A stretch of 64,000 nucleotides of DNA from Sarcocystis neurona (GCA_000727475.1 KL647288.1:11135870-11199869), one strand, 5' to 3'; numbered from the stretch's first letter, positions 1 to 28,700 are shown. The notes: generated from the letters alone by a model not told the origin. A program made the numbers and translations.

Positions 1-154
1 AATCCATGGCGTCTCGAGGTATTTTACACCCTCTCTATCTCTGTCTCTATGACTCTCTTTCGCGACCTCTCTCTATACCTGTGTCCACACATACGCGTAC
101 ATACAAATGCGCCGGCATGTACAGATGCTTGTCATTATATTAACATACGCATGG

Positions 155-200
155 GGACACACACACACACACACACCCACACACCCACCCACACACCCAC
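155..200 (+). repeat. CA microsatellite
   Basis: An uninterrupted (AC)n run followed by ACCC-interrupted units. It lies in the intron upstream of the first visible PanB exon; the open frame across it encodes only His-Thr repeats. Confidence 0.9.
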
Positions 201-1254
201 CAACGAATTTATACACGTAGCTACGAATCCATGTGAAATCATAAAAGGGTTCGTACTTGTTTGTACTAAGCTATGAGGAGGGGAATTTGAACATTATGGA
301 CGGACACGTATACACCCACGCGTGTTCTTGAAGCACGCAGACGCACGTCTGTGCACGTGTGTGTGGGTAAGTGAATCTGGAACGTGATGCGCAGCGTCGT
401 GACTCTACAAGGAAAACAAAGCTAACTAGTAAGGAGGCCAGAATGTGTGGGGAACCTGGTGATACCTGGTCCTCGCTAGACGTCGTGAACGGGCGTTGTC
501 TTGGTTCGTGACAGACGCTCGAAACTCAGCGGGACTCTACGCGTAGCGTTGCCTGTATCACACAGTCACGCACACATCAACAGGTGCGTCTATGCATACG
601 TCTGTGTGCAGGTGTGCGCACACTAGGTAAACTGCGGGTGTGTACATTCTTCGTTGGAGATCGGGAGGCTCAGAAATGCTCTTGCAGCAGCAGCAAAGAG
701 TCGACGACGGCCGCGCGAGCCTACACATACGGACACACCGTCACACATGAATGCACATGCAAATATATAAATGCGTGCTTGTATGATAGATTCCTGTAGA
801 TGACACGTGTATCAACAGATCCTGCGTGCGCCGTCGTGAAAACGGGGTCGCCGTGAACTTCCTTACAAAGACTGTAAACCTTCGTATAGAAATTCTGCCG
901 ACTGGACAGGGACGCATCTCACTCGCCGTGGAGCGTTGTATAATAAACACGGGTACGGATGAATGGAGGACGGGGTAGGTGCGTGAAAGCACGTGCACGT
1001 GCGTAAGCGAATATGTGAAGGAACTCAAGCGTAGGGCTGCACGAAGGCGCGCGGGCGTTTCATACTTGGCAGTGCCACGAGAATATATACACAGAAATAC
1101 GGATATACGTATAGCGGAGTAAGTGTGTGTGTTTCTGCACACGGGTGTACAATAAGACAGCAGGCACATGACACGCATCTCTAGGGGGAGATACACACGA
1201 AAACAGATGGAGGTATATATATATCGGGAATTCTGTAACACACGCACCCATACA

Positions 1255-1313
1255 CACACTCGCGTGCACACACACTCACACACACACACACACACACGCA
1301 CACACACCACACA
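1255..1313 (+). repeat. CA microsatellite
   Basis: (CA)n with a few CG and CT interruptions, about 200 bases before PanB exon 1518-1577 and therefore intronic. Confidence 0.9.
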
Positions 1314-1517
1314 TACTACCTGCGTCAGTGCGTCTCTACAGTTTTTGCAGTCGTTTTCACCTGTTCTCCTCCTGCCGTTGTTCGCCGAAAAAATACGACT
1401 TTGTTTCACGTGTGCGTGTGGGCGGCCTTCTTCGTGCCTGTTTGAAAAGCAAATGTATTTGTCTACGTGTCCGCGTCTTCTTGTGTGGTGTTTCAACCGC
1501 TGTGTGTCTTTCCGCAG

Positions 1518-16514
<14,997 letters not shown>

Positions 16515-17948
16515 TAAAGAAGGATTTTCTTTTACCAGAAGCAAGAGACAAGCTGCCTTTTACACCGTTACACAAAAAGTGGATGCGTGAGTCTGTCTCT
16601 TCAGTATTCATATGTATGTATGCATGCGTGCATCTGCGTATACGCATAGTTGTCGACAGGGAGACCTCTTTCACTGTACGCTTTTGTGAATGTGGAAATA
16701 TGCTACCCTGTTAGTGTTGTGGAGGTACAGGGATAGTTCCCCAAAACGCGAAGTAAACTACCTGCTGGCGAGTAGATACACAATGCAGAGACAGTCGCCT
16801 GCCAGACACACACGTGCACGTACCTGCATATACATATGTATAGGTATATTTTTATAGGACACAGAAGTCTGTAAATGGTGAATGGAAGTGATGTACAATT
16901 TGCTCCCGTTGTCTCCTGCCACCGCATTGTGCAAATAACAATGTTGAGTGTGTTGTTAACAAGAGCCAGTTTCTGCCTGAAGCCTGCGGATGTGTCAGTC
17001 TTCTGTATAGAGATGTTATCTATGTGCATACATGAGTGTAAGTAGATACATATGTATTTGCTTGTACACCGGCGTACACACGGAGTACGTCCGATGAAAT
17101 TTTATCTAAACTATTGTACGAAAGTGTACAGATGTGTATCTGTACACACTATAAGGCGTGATACTATCTGTGGTAAAATTGAAGGTATCACATACGTTGA
17201 TGTGAAAGTTTCAGTGAAGCAAGCTATACGCAATACAGCTACTGGAACGTGCGTTGCTCCACGCAGATTTGCGTGTAGGTTGATACAGGTGAATAGATAT
17301 ATATATATATATGTACTACTCACCAATGTGTCACATGCTGAGCAACATTAGCACTTGCGTCTTGTGCTCGACAGCTTTAAGGCAACCGCTGCATCCGTAC
17401 GATTAAGAAGTTTTGTAATCAACCATGTGCCAACACGCGTTTGTGGAGCCTATTCGGTGTCCGATACGTGTATATACATTTATATACGTACGTACACATA
17501 TTCGCGCACCGCGTGACACGCTCGTGCACACGTATGTATACATACGTGCACGCGTATATTTTTGAGTGCTAGTGCTTGGACCTGTTTGTCTGCATAGTTC
17601 TAAACATCCTCCTTTTCGTACGTATGAGCTCTTCTCAGACATGGGACGCCAGGTGCACCCGCTCTGCTTAAGAAAGGTAGCTTGTGACGGAAAATCAACC
17701 TCGTCAAAGTATACATGTTTGAGTATTCGTGTAGATCCACATGAAGCTACCCGATCAAACAATTCGCAAATAGCTCTGTATATATACATATATATGTATA
17801 TATATGCGTATGCGTATATTGCTTTGCGAAATTAGAGGTCGTTCTTTCACTATGATCCACGAAGGGAGGAACTATTTTCCCGTGGTTCAAACTCGGACAG
17901 TACCTTGCTACGTATTGAAGTGCTTCCAGTTTCCACACGAATACGAGC

Positions 17949-18536
17949 ATGTATGTGTGTCAGTTACCGTTAAGTGCACACATTTTTTGGGTACGAAGAG
18001 TGCAGCTTCGTACGGCGACCTGCGGGCCGCCGCAGAAGGCCATAGCGTATCTGTTCCTTTGTTTCTATCTCTCAAAATTGGCTGCCTATGCGCGCAATTT
18101 TGCCATCCATTTGGGTAAGGGTTTTTGCTGTAGTCGATACAGTGCAACGTACAGTGGCGTATCTTTGGAGTGCATCGCAACGTACGCATTTCAGGGTCCT
18201 TACGTGAGACACGAATCCCCTGAAACTCCTTCCTCGTGCATTTGTAAACCTGCGTGCCGAGTTTCCCAGGTGGCCATGTTCGACTATCGAAGATGCACGC
18301 ATTGTTACTCGCACGCTGCTCATCTGCTTGGGGCACTTTTCTACGCTACCCTGTCGTACGCGAATGAGATCAGGTACACGGATATTCTTGTGTCTTTGCA
18401 CATTCCCCCCAACCTGATGCAGAACGCCCCCCACGTTTCCACGAGCTGCAGCACGTACCTGTCACACGTGCTGCTCCTGTATTCGGTCCTCCCTGACTAT
18501 ATGCGAGACATTTTCGCGGCCGAGTTCCGTCAGTAA
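17949..18536 (+). CDS. Doubtful open reading frame, function unknown
   Basis: An uninterrupted frame of 195 codons ends in YSVLPDYMRDIFAAEFRQ and a TAA. Unlike most open frames in the window it contains no microsatellite and has a mixed, protein-like composition, including LSYANEIRYTDILVSL. No domain is recognised. The nominal ATG has no supporting context, and a start or an upstream exon within 17600-18000 is equally possible. A decayed gene or a chance frame remain likely alternatives. Confidence 0.25.
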   Translation: MYVCQLPLSAHIFWVRRVQLRTATCGPPQKAIAYLFLCFYLSKLAAYARNFAIHLGKGFCCSRYSATYSGVSLECIATYAFQGPYVRHESPETPSSCICKPACRVSQVAMFDYRRCTHCYSHAAHLLGALFYATLSYANEIRYTDILVSLHIPPNLMQNAPHVSTSCSTYLSHVLLLYSVLPDYMRDIFAAEFRQ

Positions 18537-20501
18537 TTAGTATGTCTCAGGAGTCACTATTCAACAAGTGTATAGACGTGTCTGCACTTAAATACGCGTA
18601 AGCCTTTATATAAACGATTAACTGTCTAACTGCACGGTATACTGGTAGTGAGCGGCAGGGAACGTTGCAGCCGTTATTCGCTTTGCAGGTGTGATTTTTC
18701 CGCTGCAGACACAAGAAAGCATACCCAAACACGCGTACAATTTTCTCATGTACAGTTGTGTATAGGCGCGTACGCGAGCGCGAATGAACGGATATAGCAA
18801 CATACGGTGAGTGACCGCAGGTGCGTATACATCTGCGTAGCTACAAGTCTATGCGCCTGTAGAGGAGCAAGATCTCCATTTGTTGCTGTTATTGTGGTAT
18901 GGGAGAACGCTTGTCTACGTGCTGGTCCTATCCTACACACATGGACAAAACAACAACGATACACGTCGTCTGTACACGTACTTGAACAGCCCTCGCGTAC
19001 AGAGTATGAACAACTCTACTGGTACGCCGCCGTAACCTAACCTCTTCCGGCTCCAATTAATCCTTTGAAAACCCTTTATTCCTCAGGGCGTACGCATACA
19101 CATGCAGGTAATTCTCCACGTATAATTACGGTGTTCGTAAGTCTGTTCGCACGGAGGTGTCCTTGTATGTGTATGTATATTCGCAGTGCTAACAGTACAC
19201 TAGGATAATTACGGACAGAATGCGGTAAATTCCACAATAATAAAATTGTACACAAACGTGCGTGTGCGTACACAAATCTCTTCCTGTGCTCTTCCGCCCG
19301 TACTATCAAGTCGAGGAAAACCGCAGAAGAACAACTTAACCTTTCAAGAAAAGTATCCCTCTTCGTCCTCTCTGTGGTGAAGCCCTCACAATAAATTTCT
19401 TTCCTCGAAAACAGTACGATGAAGAACAACTGCATTTTCAAGCGTGCACCACACAAATTTGCTCTGCATGCCAGGCGCAGATGCGCTGATGGCTGCTTTC
19501 TGGGGCTTTGTGTACGCACCACGGGTGTTGTCGCAAGTCAGTTCACGAGAAGTAACTGAGGCACGCAGCTACGTGCACGTGTATGTATATACACGTATCT
19601 ACCCACGCATGTCCTTAACTGCACACATCTAACAATGCAGCGTCACCTCAATACAAACCCACGTTTGATTTGTTGTACGTGGAATACGGCCGCCTTTCCA
19701 TCATTGCCAAAACTTGTACCGCAGCTCGCGCATGCACACACACATACCTAGAGGCAAAATCTAACTCAATTTCGACATTTTCCACTAAAGTTTGGCGGGC
19801 ATACGTCGTGATTCTTCTGTTGAGAGCATATCTTACGTGCGCTGCACGTAGCGGGGGCGCCGACCCCCCTGTGCTGAATTTCAGCTGCGCGAATTAGCTT
19901 GTTAGATGTGGAAGTTCAGCTTCACTGAAACGTTGTACCCTCACTGCGAAAGTTGCTCTATCTGGTAGCGGGCTTTACATCTGAGAAACACGACTAAATG
20001 CAGACGAACAAGGCAAGTCTACGGCCTGTAATCCACCCTAACTCGTGATCACATTGCGACACGGAATTGTGTATTAGCTCGTATAAGGGACACTTACTCT
20101 GAAAACTACGAAAGTTACCCGGAGACTGCGAGGTCGAGTCTTTACTCCTTTGAAAACACGGTGGCTACGGATGTAGTGTTGGTGGGAGCAGAGCCGCAAA
20201 TTTCAGACCTTGCCACTGATGCTATCGCACGTCCTTCCGTTCTTCGTCTTATTGCTAGGCTGCCACCCTGGTTATTCACGCTTACTCGACATACAAACTG
20301 GTGCAAGCTCAGTTGATAATAACAGGTCGTGCCAGTGCTGCCATCGCAGACCCGTTCTGCATCATATTGCGGAGGGTGCCTTCCCAGTTGTTGTTGTACA
20401 CAGGTGGCGCCCAAGTAGACGTGTCAATATATTAGTGTAAGAGCATTTATATGTATACGCTCTCCGTTTGGCACCTTATCGCTAAGGGTGCCGCCACGCC
20501 T

Positions 20502-20534
20502 GTTTACTTCCGCGCGCGAGGCGCGGAAGTAAAC
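20502..20534. repeat. Perfect 14-bp inverted repeat (hairpin)
   Basis: GTTTACTTCCGCGC is followed by a 5-base spacer GCGAG and then the exact reverse complement GCGCGGAAGTAAAC. The GC-rich inner stem stands out in an AT-rich spacer. It could be a DNA cruciform, an RNA hairpin or a binding palindrome; nothing around it decides. Confidence 0.85.
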
Positions 20535-21429
20535 GCGTAAATATCTGAGTGTACGTAGGTATACATATATATATATATATACACGCTATCTGTTCTGCTC
20601 CTCAGTTGGTGCATAAATACATACCATCTGGTATATAAATCCACACATGCATGGAACTTTATGTGCGTGTCCCGGAAGCCGTATTCGTTGACTGGTATGT
20701 ATCGTCTTATTATGGTCTAAGTAGCGGTGCCTTGCCCTTTCCGTTGCAGTAGCCAGTTCTGCTATTGCTGATGCGGCTGTTGATGTGTTGCTCACCCTTG
20801 TGCTTTTATCGAAGGTGTTTGATACTAACTGAATTGTATACTGCGACATATTAAAAGGACCTGGTTCAGACGTTACTAGCTGTCCTAACAATTAGAACTT
20901 CCACGGGCTCCTCCTGACGTATACGTGAGGCCACTCATCAACGGCTTTCTTTGAGTCTTTCATAGGTCGCTTGCCATAGCAGAGAACGGAGCATAAGCAC
21001 CCCTCAAGAAGGGAGAGCGGGACAAATACAGCACTACTAAGGGAAGGTAGAACCGCCTCTGTCAAATCAGCTGTACGGGAGCAACTGCCGGGAGCGGGAG
21101 TAGGTGATAGAATCGGCCGGCCACTGTTCCACCTATAAGCGGAGATAAGCGGGGCACACACACGTTCCGCATGCCCGTCTCGTTTTTTCTTTCTTCCCAT
21201 ATTCTTCTATGAAGTACGCCATTGAATTCTTTCTTCTGTGTCCGTACAGTTTTCTGTGACTGCGGACAGTTTGACACTGCACGTCTCCTCTTGCTCGGTC
21301 CGCCCTGTTTCCCGTCCGAAACTACGGTAGCTTCCCTATCAGATATTTTCAAAGTAGAACGCACCTCTCCTCTACCAATCTCCTTCGTCCGCTCTTGCAC
21401 ATAAGGCTTCTATCTCTTTTTTGTTTCCC

Positions 21430-21718
21430 GTGGTGGTATTAAGCCTGTTAATGTTTCGCTTGTGATCGCCGTGCGTTGTTTTTTCTGATCCGCTTCCACA
21501 TACATTTCCGCGAATTTTGTTCCATTGTGGAAGTCTTTTTTTTTCTTGTCTCTGGCGTTTTCTCTCCAGTCCTCGTTTTACTCTTTATTCCTCTTTGTAC
21601 CCCTTTATACGCCTCATCCACTCACGCCCGCCGTCTTCGTGATTTTTCCGTGCGGTTATTGACTTTCCTTGTCACCTCCTTTCCTCTAGTACTCTCATTG
21701 CAACCCGCCTCCTCCATC
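21430..21718 (+). promoter_or_regulatory. Pyrimidine-rich leader upstream of the REEP5-type gene
   Basis: A 290-base T/C-rich stretch directly precedes the inferred ATG at 21719. The same kind of tract precedes acceptor sites on the coding strand elsewhere in this window, and coccidian 5' untranslated regions are often of this type. It is most simply the 5' untranslated region, possibly with a leader intron. No core promoter element was identified. Confidence 0.4.
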
Positions 21719-24700
21719 ATGTCGGCGCGCAGCTCCCAACGCAGCAGCTTGCAGCGGTCAGAGAGAGAAGCCACTTCGTCTTTCTCTCCCTCCTCTGGTT
21801 CTGCTGGTGCAGCGGCTCCCTCAGCAGGCGGCTTTGATCTACAGCGACTGATGTCCCAGTGGGATGCCAAATTAAATGGATACTCCGCTCTGTCGCAGAC
21901 TTCCAAAGCTGTCGGGATTCGCCCATGCGTGCTCTTCGGGGTTACCGCATTGTTTCTTTTGTTCACCCTCGGCTTCGGCTGGGGTGGCGGAATTGTCTGC
22001 GATCTTACTGGCTTCCTTTACCCAGGTACACGAGCAACTACTTTTCTCCTTTAAACCCACATCGACGTCTATTCGCACGCACAGATGTGCCGGAAACTCC
22101 ACATGCAGAACCAGCGACAGCAGCTCATATCCATTACGTGCGTGCTCGTTCCATGCAAATGCTCGTGTCTATGCTTATGTGTATACCTCTATAAATGTTA
22201 ATGTGTGCATATATGCAGGTACACATTTATGTGACACAATCCCGTACACGGAGTCGAAACTCATCACCCCGTGTTCGTCTGAGGTGGGATCCGACAAGCA
22301 CTGGTGAATCTTAAAAAAACTCTCGAAAGCCATTGCGCGTCTGTGTCTCATCTCCAGACGTCTGAGCTACGCGTCTCTTACGTCGAAACACGTCTAGATG
22401 CGGGCATGATTCCACTGATAGTTTATCTCTCCCTACGTGCGCATACAAACAGGCCCACACTGCATGAACCCTCCCGCACTGGAGGTGCCAGTATATGTGA
22501 ATCTTTGTCTTTTTCAATACACCCGTTCATCCGGGCACGCGTCACAGTGAAGTGCCTGTTGTCGGCTCCTTGTTGGGCTTCTACCTATCCAAGTATTTTT
22601 GCAAAGAAGTCCATGCTGAACGTAGAGCTGACCAGACGTCGCAAGAAACACTTTCATAACTAGCTGCATATATACATATATATATATATATATATGCACG
22701 CATGCAGGATCAAGTGCTCCTACGTCTGCTCGTTTTACGTGGATATGCGGGCGAATCTTCCACAGCGGTCTTATGCTACTTTTGCACAGCTATATCATTC
22801 GAGTACGTGTATATCTGGTATACGTGTGTCGCTGTGTAGATGGTGCAGGACAACGTAGACAACCCGTACACAGCGCTTATACTTACACAGACGTATGCGT
22901 GTTTCGCTGTGTGTACGTGTGTGCTTTTGCGTATGTCAGGCATGTGTATTTCCATATTCGCATTTATGTGTATATACACACGTCTGTATATTTTGTCAGA
23001 AAGTGTGTTTGTCTGCTTCTGTGCGTGTACGCATAAATACGCAGGGACAAGAACACAACGAAGCCACAGTGGTAGTTTTACAAACTTACAGTATAGACGT
23101 CGTCCCATATATATCCATATGCATATATATATATATATATATATATCTATTTATTTCAAAGTAATACGACCGCGTCCACCTGTGCGTATGTAAGTATAAG
23201 TGTACAGTTAAAAACGTACAGATGGATATGTACGTACATCTATATAAGTACATATACAAGGTGTACCTGTGCAGGCGCAAGCACCATATATATATATATA
23301 TACATGTATTCATGTGCGTACATAAGCACAGCGAAGCCGGGTGTGGTAAGTATAGGCACCGCACTTCACCAGAAGCACTCCAGATGCGTCTCTCAGCGGT
23401 ACGTGGCCTCCACACTGGTAACTGTGCTGCTGCTACATTTGCTGTCAATACTACTTGTGTGCGGTCGACAGTTGGGGCTGCTGCCATCTGCATGGCTGCC
23501 ATTCTTCGCTTTGTTGCTTTTGCTGCTGCGTGCTGCTGCAGTTCCACTTCCCTGCCGTTGCTGCTGCCCTGCATTACTGCAGTTCTTGTTGCTGAGGCGT
23601 CTGCGCGACTTTCGAGAACCGTAGCAAATGCCTCCCATGTTGACGTCACTGCTGCTTGCTGCTGGTGCACTGCTGTAGATCTCTCCACTTGATGTCGGAC
23701 TGTCTTCATCTGCGCCGGCCCACTGAGTTCGCCGTTCCTTCTCATTCCCGTCCTGTTTTCTTTCAGAAAAGATATGCTACCGCCTGCTGCTGTTGCTTCA
23801 CGCACGATGTTGTATCATGCAGCTTCCGGCTGCTTCTTTGTCCTCCCGCCGCTTGTATCGACTTCCCCGTAGCTGTTCGGTGCCCTCGCTCCGGTGCCCA
23901 TCTTTCTGCTACTGTTCCTCCCTCTTCGCCCCCCCCTTCCCGCTTCTGTCGGAGCGCTTTCTCTTAGTGGTGCTGCTGTGTGTCGTACCGCTTCGGTTAC
24001 GACTCAGTCTGTTACTGCTCCTGCTCCCTTCCCGCGCGCGCTGGATCTGCCGGAGCGACTTCTGCTAATGCTGTGCTGCTGCTTCTGCTGCCGCCTTCGC
24101 TGCCGCGTCCGTTGTTTTGGTGCTGCTGTTTGTCGTAGTAGTGTTGTTTCTCTTAGTGCTGCTGCTTCTCGTCGCTGCGTCGGCCGCTGCTTTGGCGTGC
24201 TGCTCTTGCTGCTGTTCGCTCGAACGCTGCTTTCTTTCGTTTGCTGCCCTCTTCCTTCACAGCTGCTGCTGCTGCCGCTTTCTTCGGGTGCTGCGTTCTC
24301 CTGCCTGTGTCCTTCGCTGTGCCATCGCGATCTGCTGGGGCTCCTTTCTTTTGCTGCGTTTCATTGTCCTCTGCTGCTCTTGTGCTCACAGCAACTAATG
24401 CTGATGCACTGCTGCTGCTGCAGCTGCTGCTTCGTCTGTTTCCTCGTGTCCATTCTGTGTGTCTCTCCGTGGTGCGTCCGTCTCCGTGTGTATCCCTCAG
24501 TATGTCAATATGTCGTCATTTGCCGGCTTCCGAGAATGCTGCTGTGAACCCTATGCGCCGTGTGCAGCGTGGCAAAGCTTCAAGGCGGTGGAGGCACCAG
24601 GGCGATCAGCTGACAAGCTGTGGCTGACGTACTGGGTGGTCTACGCGGCCTTCTCTTTACTCGAATACTTCGTTGATATCATTCTTTTCTGGGTTCCCTT

Positions 24701-25707
24701 CTATTATCTCTTGAAGTGTGCTTTCCTCCTCTATCTCTATCTTCCCTGGACAAAGGTATGCCACGCGCGGACGCACGTACGTGTGCACACATATGAGAGT
24801 GCCTACGTACATGCATGTGCGTATACACGTGAATATTTGTATATGCGTTTGTAGGTGTGTTGTACCCCTGTCTCGCCCTATTTGTGCCTGATGGGGCTAC
24901 GTAGTTGTTTTGCTTTCTGAGTTTGCTGCGTAGGTTTATTTTTTTCCAGTATATCTGGCCAGTGGCTGTTACGCTCTACGTCCAGTCTCACTTCGTATTC
25001 ACGGGTCGTCACAGATCTACGAGTGTGTACTGCTACAAGTATAAACTTTACACTTGTATGGTCCCCTTTCTGTACTACAGAATAGAGAATGCAGGTGTGC
25101 GCATTTCTCTTTATATGTAGAGACGTATATGCGTGTGTGAGGAAGCCAGCATATGTTTGTGTACAGATATATGTATACGTGTATATATATAATATATATA
25201 TGTCTGTGTGGCCGTGGGTCATATTTGTAGGAATGTGCGCTCAACTTGTGTGTTTGCAGCGGCTAATCTTGCTTTCTGTGCATGTATGTATATATGTGTG
25301 TGTGTGTGTAAGTGTTGCTATTTATCTTTATGTTACGTGTATGCATACGCAGATGTCTGTACAACTACATGAGTGTACGTGCACGTACGTCTTTATGCCC
25401 ACCTTAGTATGTGTTTCCGTATGTAGAATTTGCCTGCATCTTTCTCTCTCACAGTATATATATATATATACGATGGATGTGTGTGGGTCTTTTGTGCTGA
25501 TTTCAGGGGGCCGAGGTGGTGTATAATCAACTTATCCGGCCTCACTTGCTGCAACATGAGAAGCGAATCGATGGCGCGGTGGATCAGGTTTCCGCAGTAG
25601 GAGTCGCAGCGGCAGAGGGCTTACAGCAGGCACTTAATGAAGGAGCTTCTCTTGTTAATCAAGCAGCAGGCATCGTACGTCATCGCAAGGGCATGCAGAT
25701 GGAGTAG
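21719..25707 (+). CDS. REEP5/DP1/HVA22/Yop1-family ER membrane-shaping protein
   Basis: Reticulon-like REEP proteins bend and stabilise tubular endoplasmic reticulum. Three exons, 21719-22025, 24568-24755 and 25507-25707, join in phase to give 231 residues, close to the family norm of about 180-250. Exon 1 has a Ser-rich N-terminus, then an amphipathic segment (FDLQRLMSQWDAKLNGYSAL) and the first hydrophobic hairpin ending in GFLYP. Exon 2 begins AWQSFKAVEAPGRSADKLW, followed by the family hallmark LTYWVVYAAFSLLEYFVDII and the second hairpin FWVPFYYLLKCAFLLYLYLP. Exon 3 has VVYNQLIRPHLLQHEKRIDG and an amphipathic tail. The YP|AWQSFK junction reproduces the conserved YPAY.S.KA region exactly, fixing both splice sites. 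The start is the first ATG in frame after the leader, in good context (CATCATGTCGG). The family is certain; ER location is inferred from it. Confidence 0.93.
22026..24567 (+). other. Large intron of the REEP5-type gene with CTG/GCT-rich tract
   Basis: The 2.5-kb intron contains TA microsatellites (22676-22696, 23122-23147) and, from about 23400 to 24450, a strongly biased tract of CTG, GCT and TTC triplets on the coding strand. This tract stays open in several frames and yields Leu-, Cys- or Ala-rich translations with no domain. The phase-matched exon junctions on both sides show it is spliced out. Confidence 0.75.
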
Positions 25708-28700
25708 GCAGCCTGCGTAACACACCAGCAGAACCCGCTGTCTTCAATTGTTTGTGAAGAAACCAGAGTTCACCGGTATTACGCTCGTATAGGTAGACGA
25801 GGGAGCGTTGAGAACGGCGGGGTTTTATATATGTGTGCGTGTGTTCACCAGTTTATTCGCTTATTTTATCTGCGCGCGTATATACGTATGTATATACGTG
25901 CAATGCGGAGACAGCTTATCTGCATCTTTTCTTAACTCTATACGCGTGTGCAGGGCCTGAGGTAATAATACATGTCAAGAGGCACGCGGGCACGCCACAC
26001 ATGAAGAATGCCGAGCACCAGGCGTGCTCTTCTTCCATCACCTCTCAGAGTTTTCTACGCGCACTAGGTGCAGCACACATATATGCACATATTAGTGCCA
26101 GTGCATACGTTTACGTAGTATGTGTCGGGGCGTGTGTGTGTTTGCGTGTCTGTTTCTTCTCCGTGTCTGTTAGTGAGGTAGCGGTAGTGCTGCAGGGGAA
26201 GTGAAGCAGAGAGAAGATTTGGGTGTGCTGTATATCTTTAGAAGAGAAAGCGTGCTGCCGGATCTTACGAAGCCGGGCGTTGAATAAAGACGGCACCAGC
26301 AACAGCAGCAGAATGCGCAGACGCCACGCAGGAGCCCGAAGATTTCCGTCTTGCATACGCGTGTATGAGGAGGAGGAGAGACGGAGATAGGGATAACTGC
26401 ACAGAGAGATTGTACGACGAGGGAGAGACAGAGAGACACAGAGAGAGAGGGACGTTGAAATTTATTTTAGAGTTGTTTGTTCGCAGAGTGAGAAGATGCG
26501 CCGGTATCGGCCCCTGCGTGTAGTTGCCGAGCTGCGCATACCACACTTCTCCCGACATTTTGCAGAGACGCGGCAGACAGACACGAAAATCAAACGTTCT
26601 TCACAGCTCTTATGAGGCGGAGACTTGTCTACTATGAAAGGGAGAGGCGGACCACTGAGCAGAAGTAGCGTGCGGGAGAAACAAACGCTGCAGCGGTGCA
26701 TGTTCACCCGGAGTCGTTTACAGCAGAACTACTTTTGTTGTGTGTTTGTGTTTGTGTGTGTCTATACCTGTGGTTTGTGCGCATATACATGTACGTGTAG
26801 CGCAGCTGCAGATGTCGCTATAAATATGTGGGTGGGAATGCAGTTGGACAGGACGTACCTGTCTGTGTATCTGTTTCTCTAGCTTTTTCCTCGACAGAAT
26901 GGACCCATCCGGACGACAACACGCGCATACATATGTGTGTTCGTATATCAGTAAATTTATAAACACATAGAGGCACGAATGCACATCCAAGTGGATGCAC
27001 AGGGCCGCCACTTGTTTACATGAATGTATTTGTATATATATATATATATAGACGCATAAGTGTATACGCACATATTATACACATATTATATGCACATATA
27101 TGTATGTGCGTATGCATATGTAAATGTGCGTGTATATGTACATATGTGTGGGGTTATGAACTTGAGCGTAACATAATGCATATATATATATGTATATATT
27201 TGTAGGATGGCGAGGAGTTAGACACTCAGAAGGACAGAAGGTGAGAAAGGAAGAAGCGAAGCGCCGCACGGAACTGCTGATGACTGTGGTGTGTCAAGAC
27301 ACGTGTATAGAGTATATGCGTGTAATTTGTTCTACTTGTGCACGTGTACAGATGTATAAATACATCCCTGTAGTTTATTTATATTTACATGTATATATAC
27401 GCATGTTTTCGAGGGAGGTATGTGTGAGATAAAACACACAAGAGACAGACAGGGCAAGAGCAGTGCGGAAGCCGGGTGTACATATACGCATGCATGCGCG
27501 TGTGTCTCTCCTGCGCAGATATTTGTATATATATATATATATATATATGTATGCATATATATGTGTGCAACTATCTTGTGGACCTGCACGCTGGACGTGT
27601 ATGTACACACGACTTTCCATACGTGGATAGACGGGTACATTTTGTATACCTGCTGATTTTCCACGTATCTATGCCGGTGTGTGTCTCGGTGGATCCTTCG
27701 TATGTTCAGTGAGATGTGCCTTCCCCTATGAGCTCTTGCAGCTGGTGATCCGTCGGGAAAACACTCCGGCAATGCACACGTTTCCAGTTTCCGTTGTCGC
27801 TTCCGCCCATTGCCTCGACGTTTTTTCTTCATGGAATCCGTTTCTCCTGGTAAAACGTTTGTTGTCTCTCTGTATGCGTGCTGGCGGCTACAGTGGATCA
27901 TGTGCGCACCTCGTATGCAGCTTTCCTACTGCGTCAACACAGAGACGTTTGCGCATAGTCTTTGCTCCACCACGTATTATGCTATACGTATATATTCAGA
28001 ATGCGTCTACGCTATATACATATATGTATATGTAAATATATGGGTGTTTACGTCTGTTCACATATACGACTAAATGTAACTGCATACGCGTCTGGACGTG
28101 TGTCCAACTGCCAAAGGAAAAGAGGCTCCAAGTGAACATTTCCCACTTCATTGGTGGCCTTCTGATTGTGACTCTCTTCTTCTTGGCGTGCTTTCCATGC
28201 TGTTCTGGGTGAGGATCGAAGACGGTCGAATAACTATTCAGCGGTGAAGAGAGTGAGAGAAAGGTGAAAGCTACTTCTGTCTTTAAATAGGGAGGCACGC
28301 TCTTCCACTGTATCTAGTTCGATTATTACCGTGCAGGTTGCTCTGCAGCAAACGCGCATGTAGAAGGCTGACAAATGAGAAGCCGGTCACAGCGAAGGAG
28401 GACGGGTTAGATGAAAAGTCCGAAGGGCGAGTCGAGGAGAAGTCGCAATAGTGAAGTAAGAAGCGTGTTAACGTACAGATACAAGTGCGGCGAGCGTTTC
28501 CAGAGAGCGAAAGAAAAGAAATTAGCATCAAAGAGACGACCGACTCCGAGAAAATACACTTGGACGATTATTCACAAGATTCACAATTCATTCTAGAAAC
28601 CCGAGGACGAGGAGAACCAGACGCGAAATGGAAACTTTTTCTAGTTTCGCGTAGTAAACTGAGCGCCTGTGTGTCAGCAGTCTAACGAGGTTCGTTGTTG

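Larger units (their letters stand above)
16515..21430. other. Spacer between the PanB-PanE and REEP5-type genes
   Basis: About 5 kb with frequent TA and TGTA/GTAC microsatellites (for example 17299-17312 and 20563-20581). No domain was recognised on either strand. One open frame at 17949-18536 is listed separately. It should hold the 3' untranslated region of PanB-PanE and the promoter of the downstream gene, but I could not place a polyadenylation or transcription start site. Confidence 0.6.

Noticed and set aside
741..1496. 251-codon minus-strand frame rich in Arg, Thr, Val and Cys
   Set aside because: It crosses a CA microsatellite, lies antisense to PanB intron sequence and has no domain.
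23894..24547. 217-codon plus-strand frame rich in Leu, Cys and Ser
   Set aside because: It lies inside the REEP5-type intron and is built from CTG/GCT/TTC triplets, with no domain.
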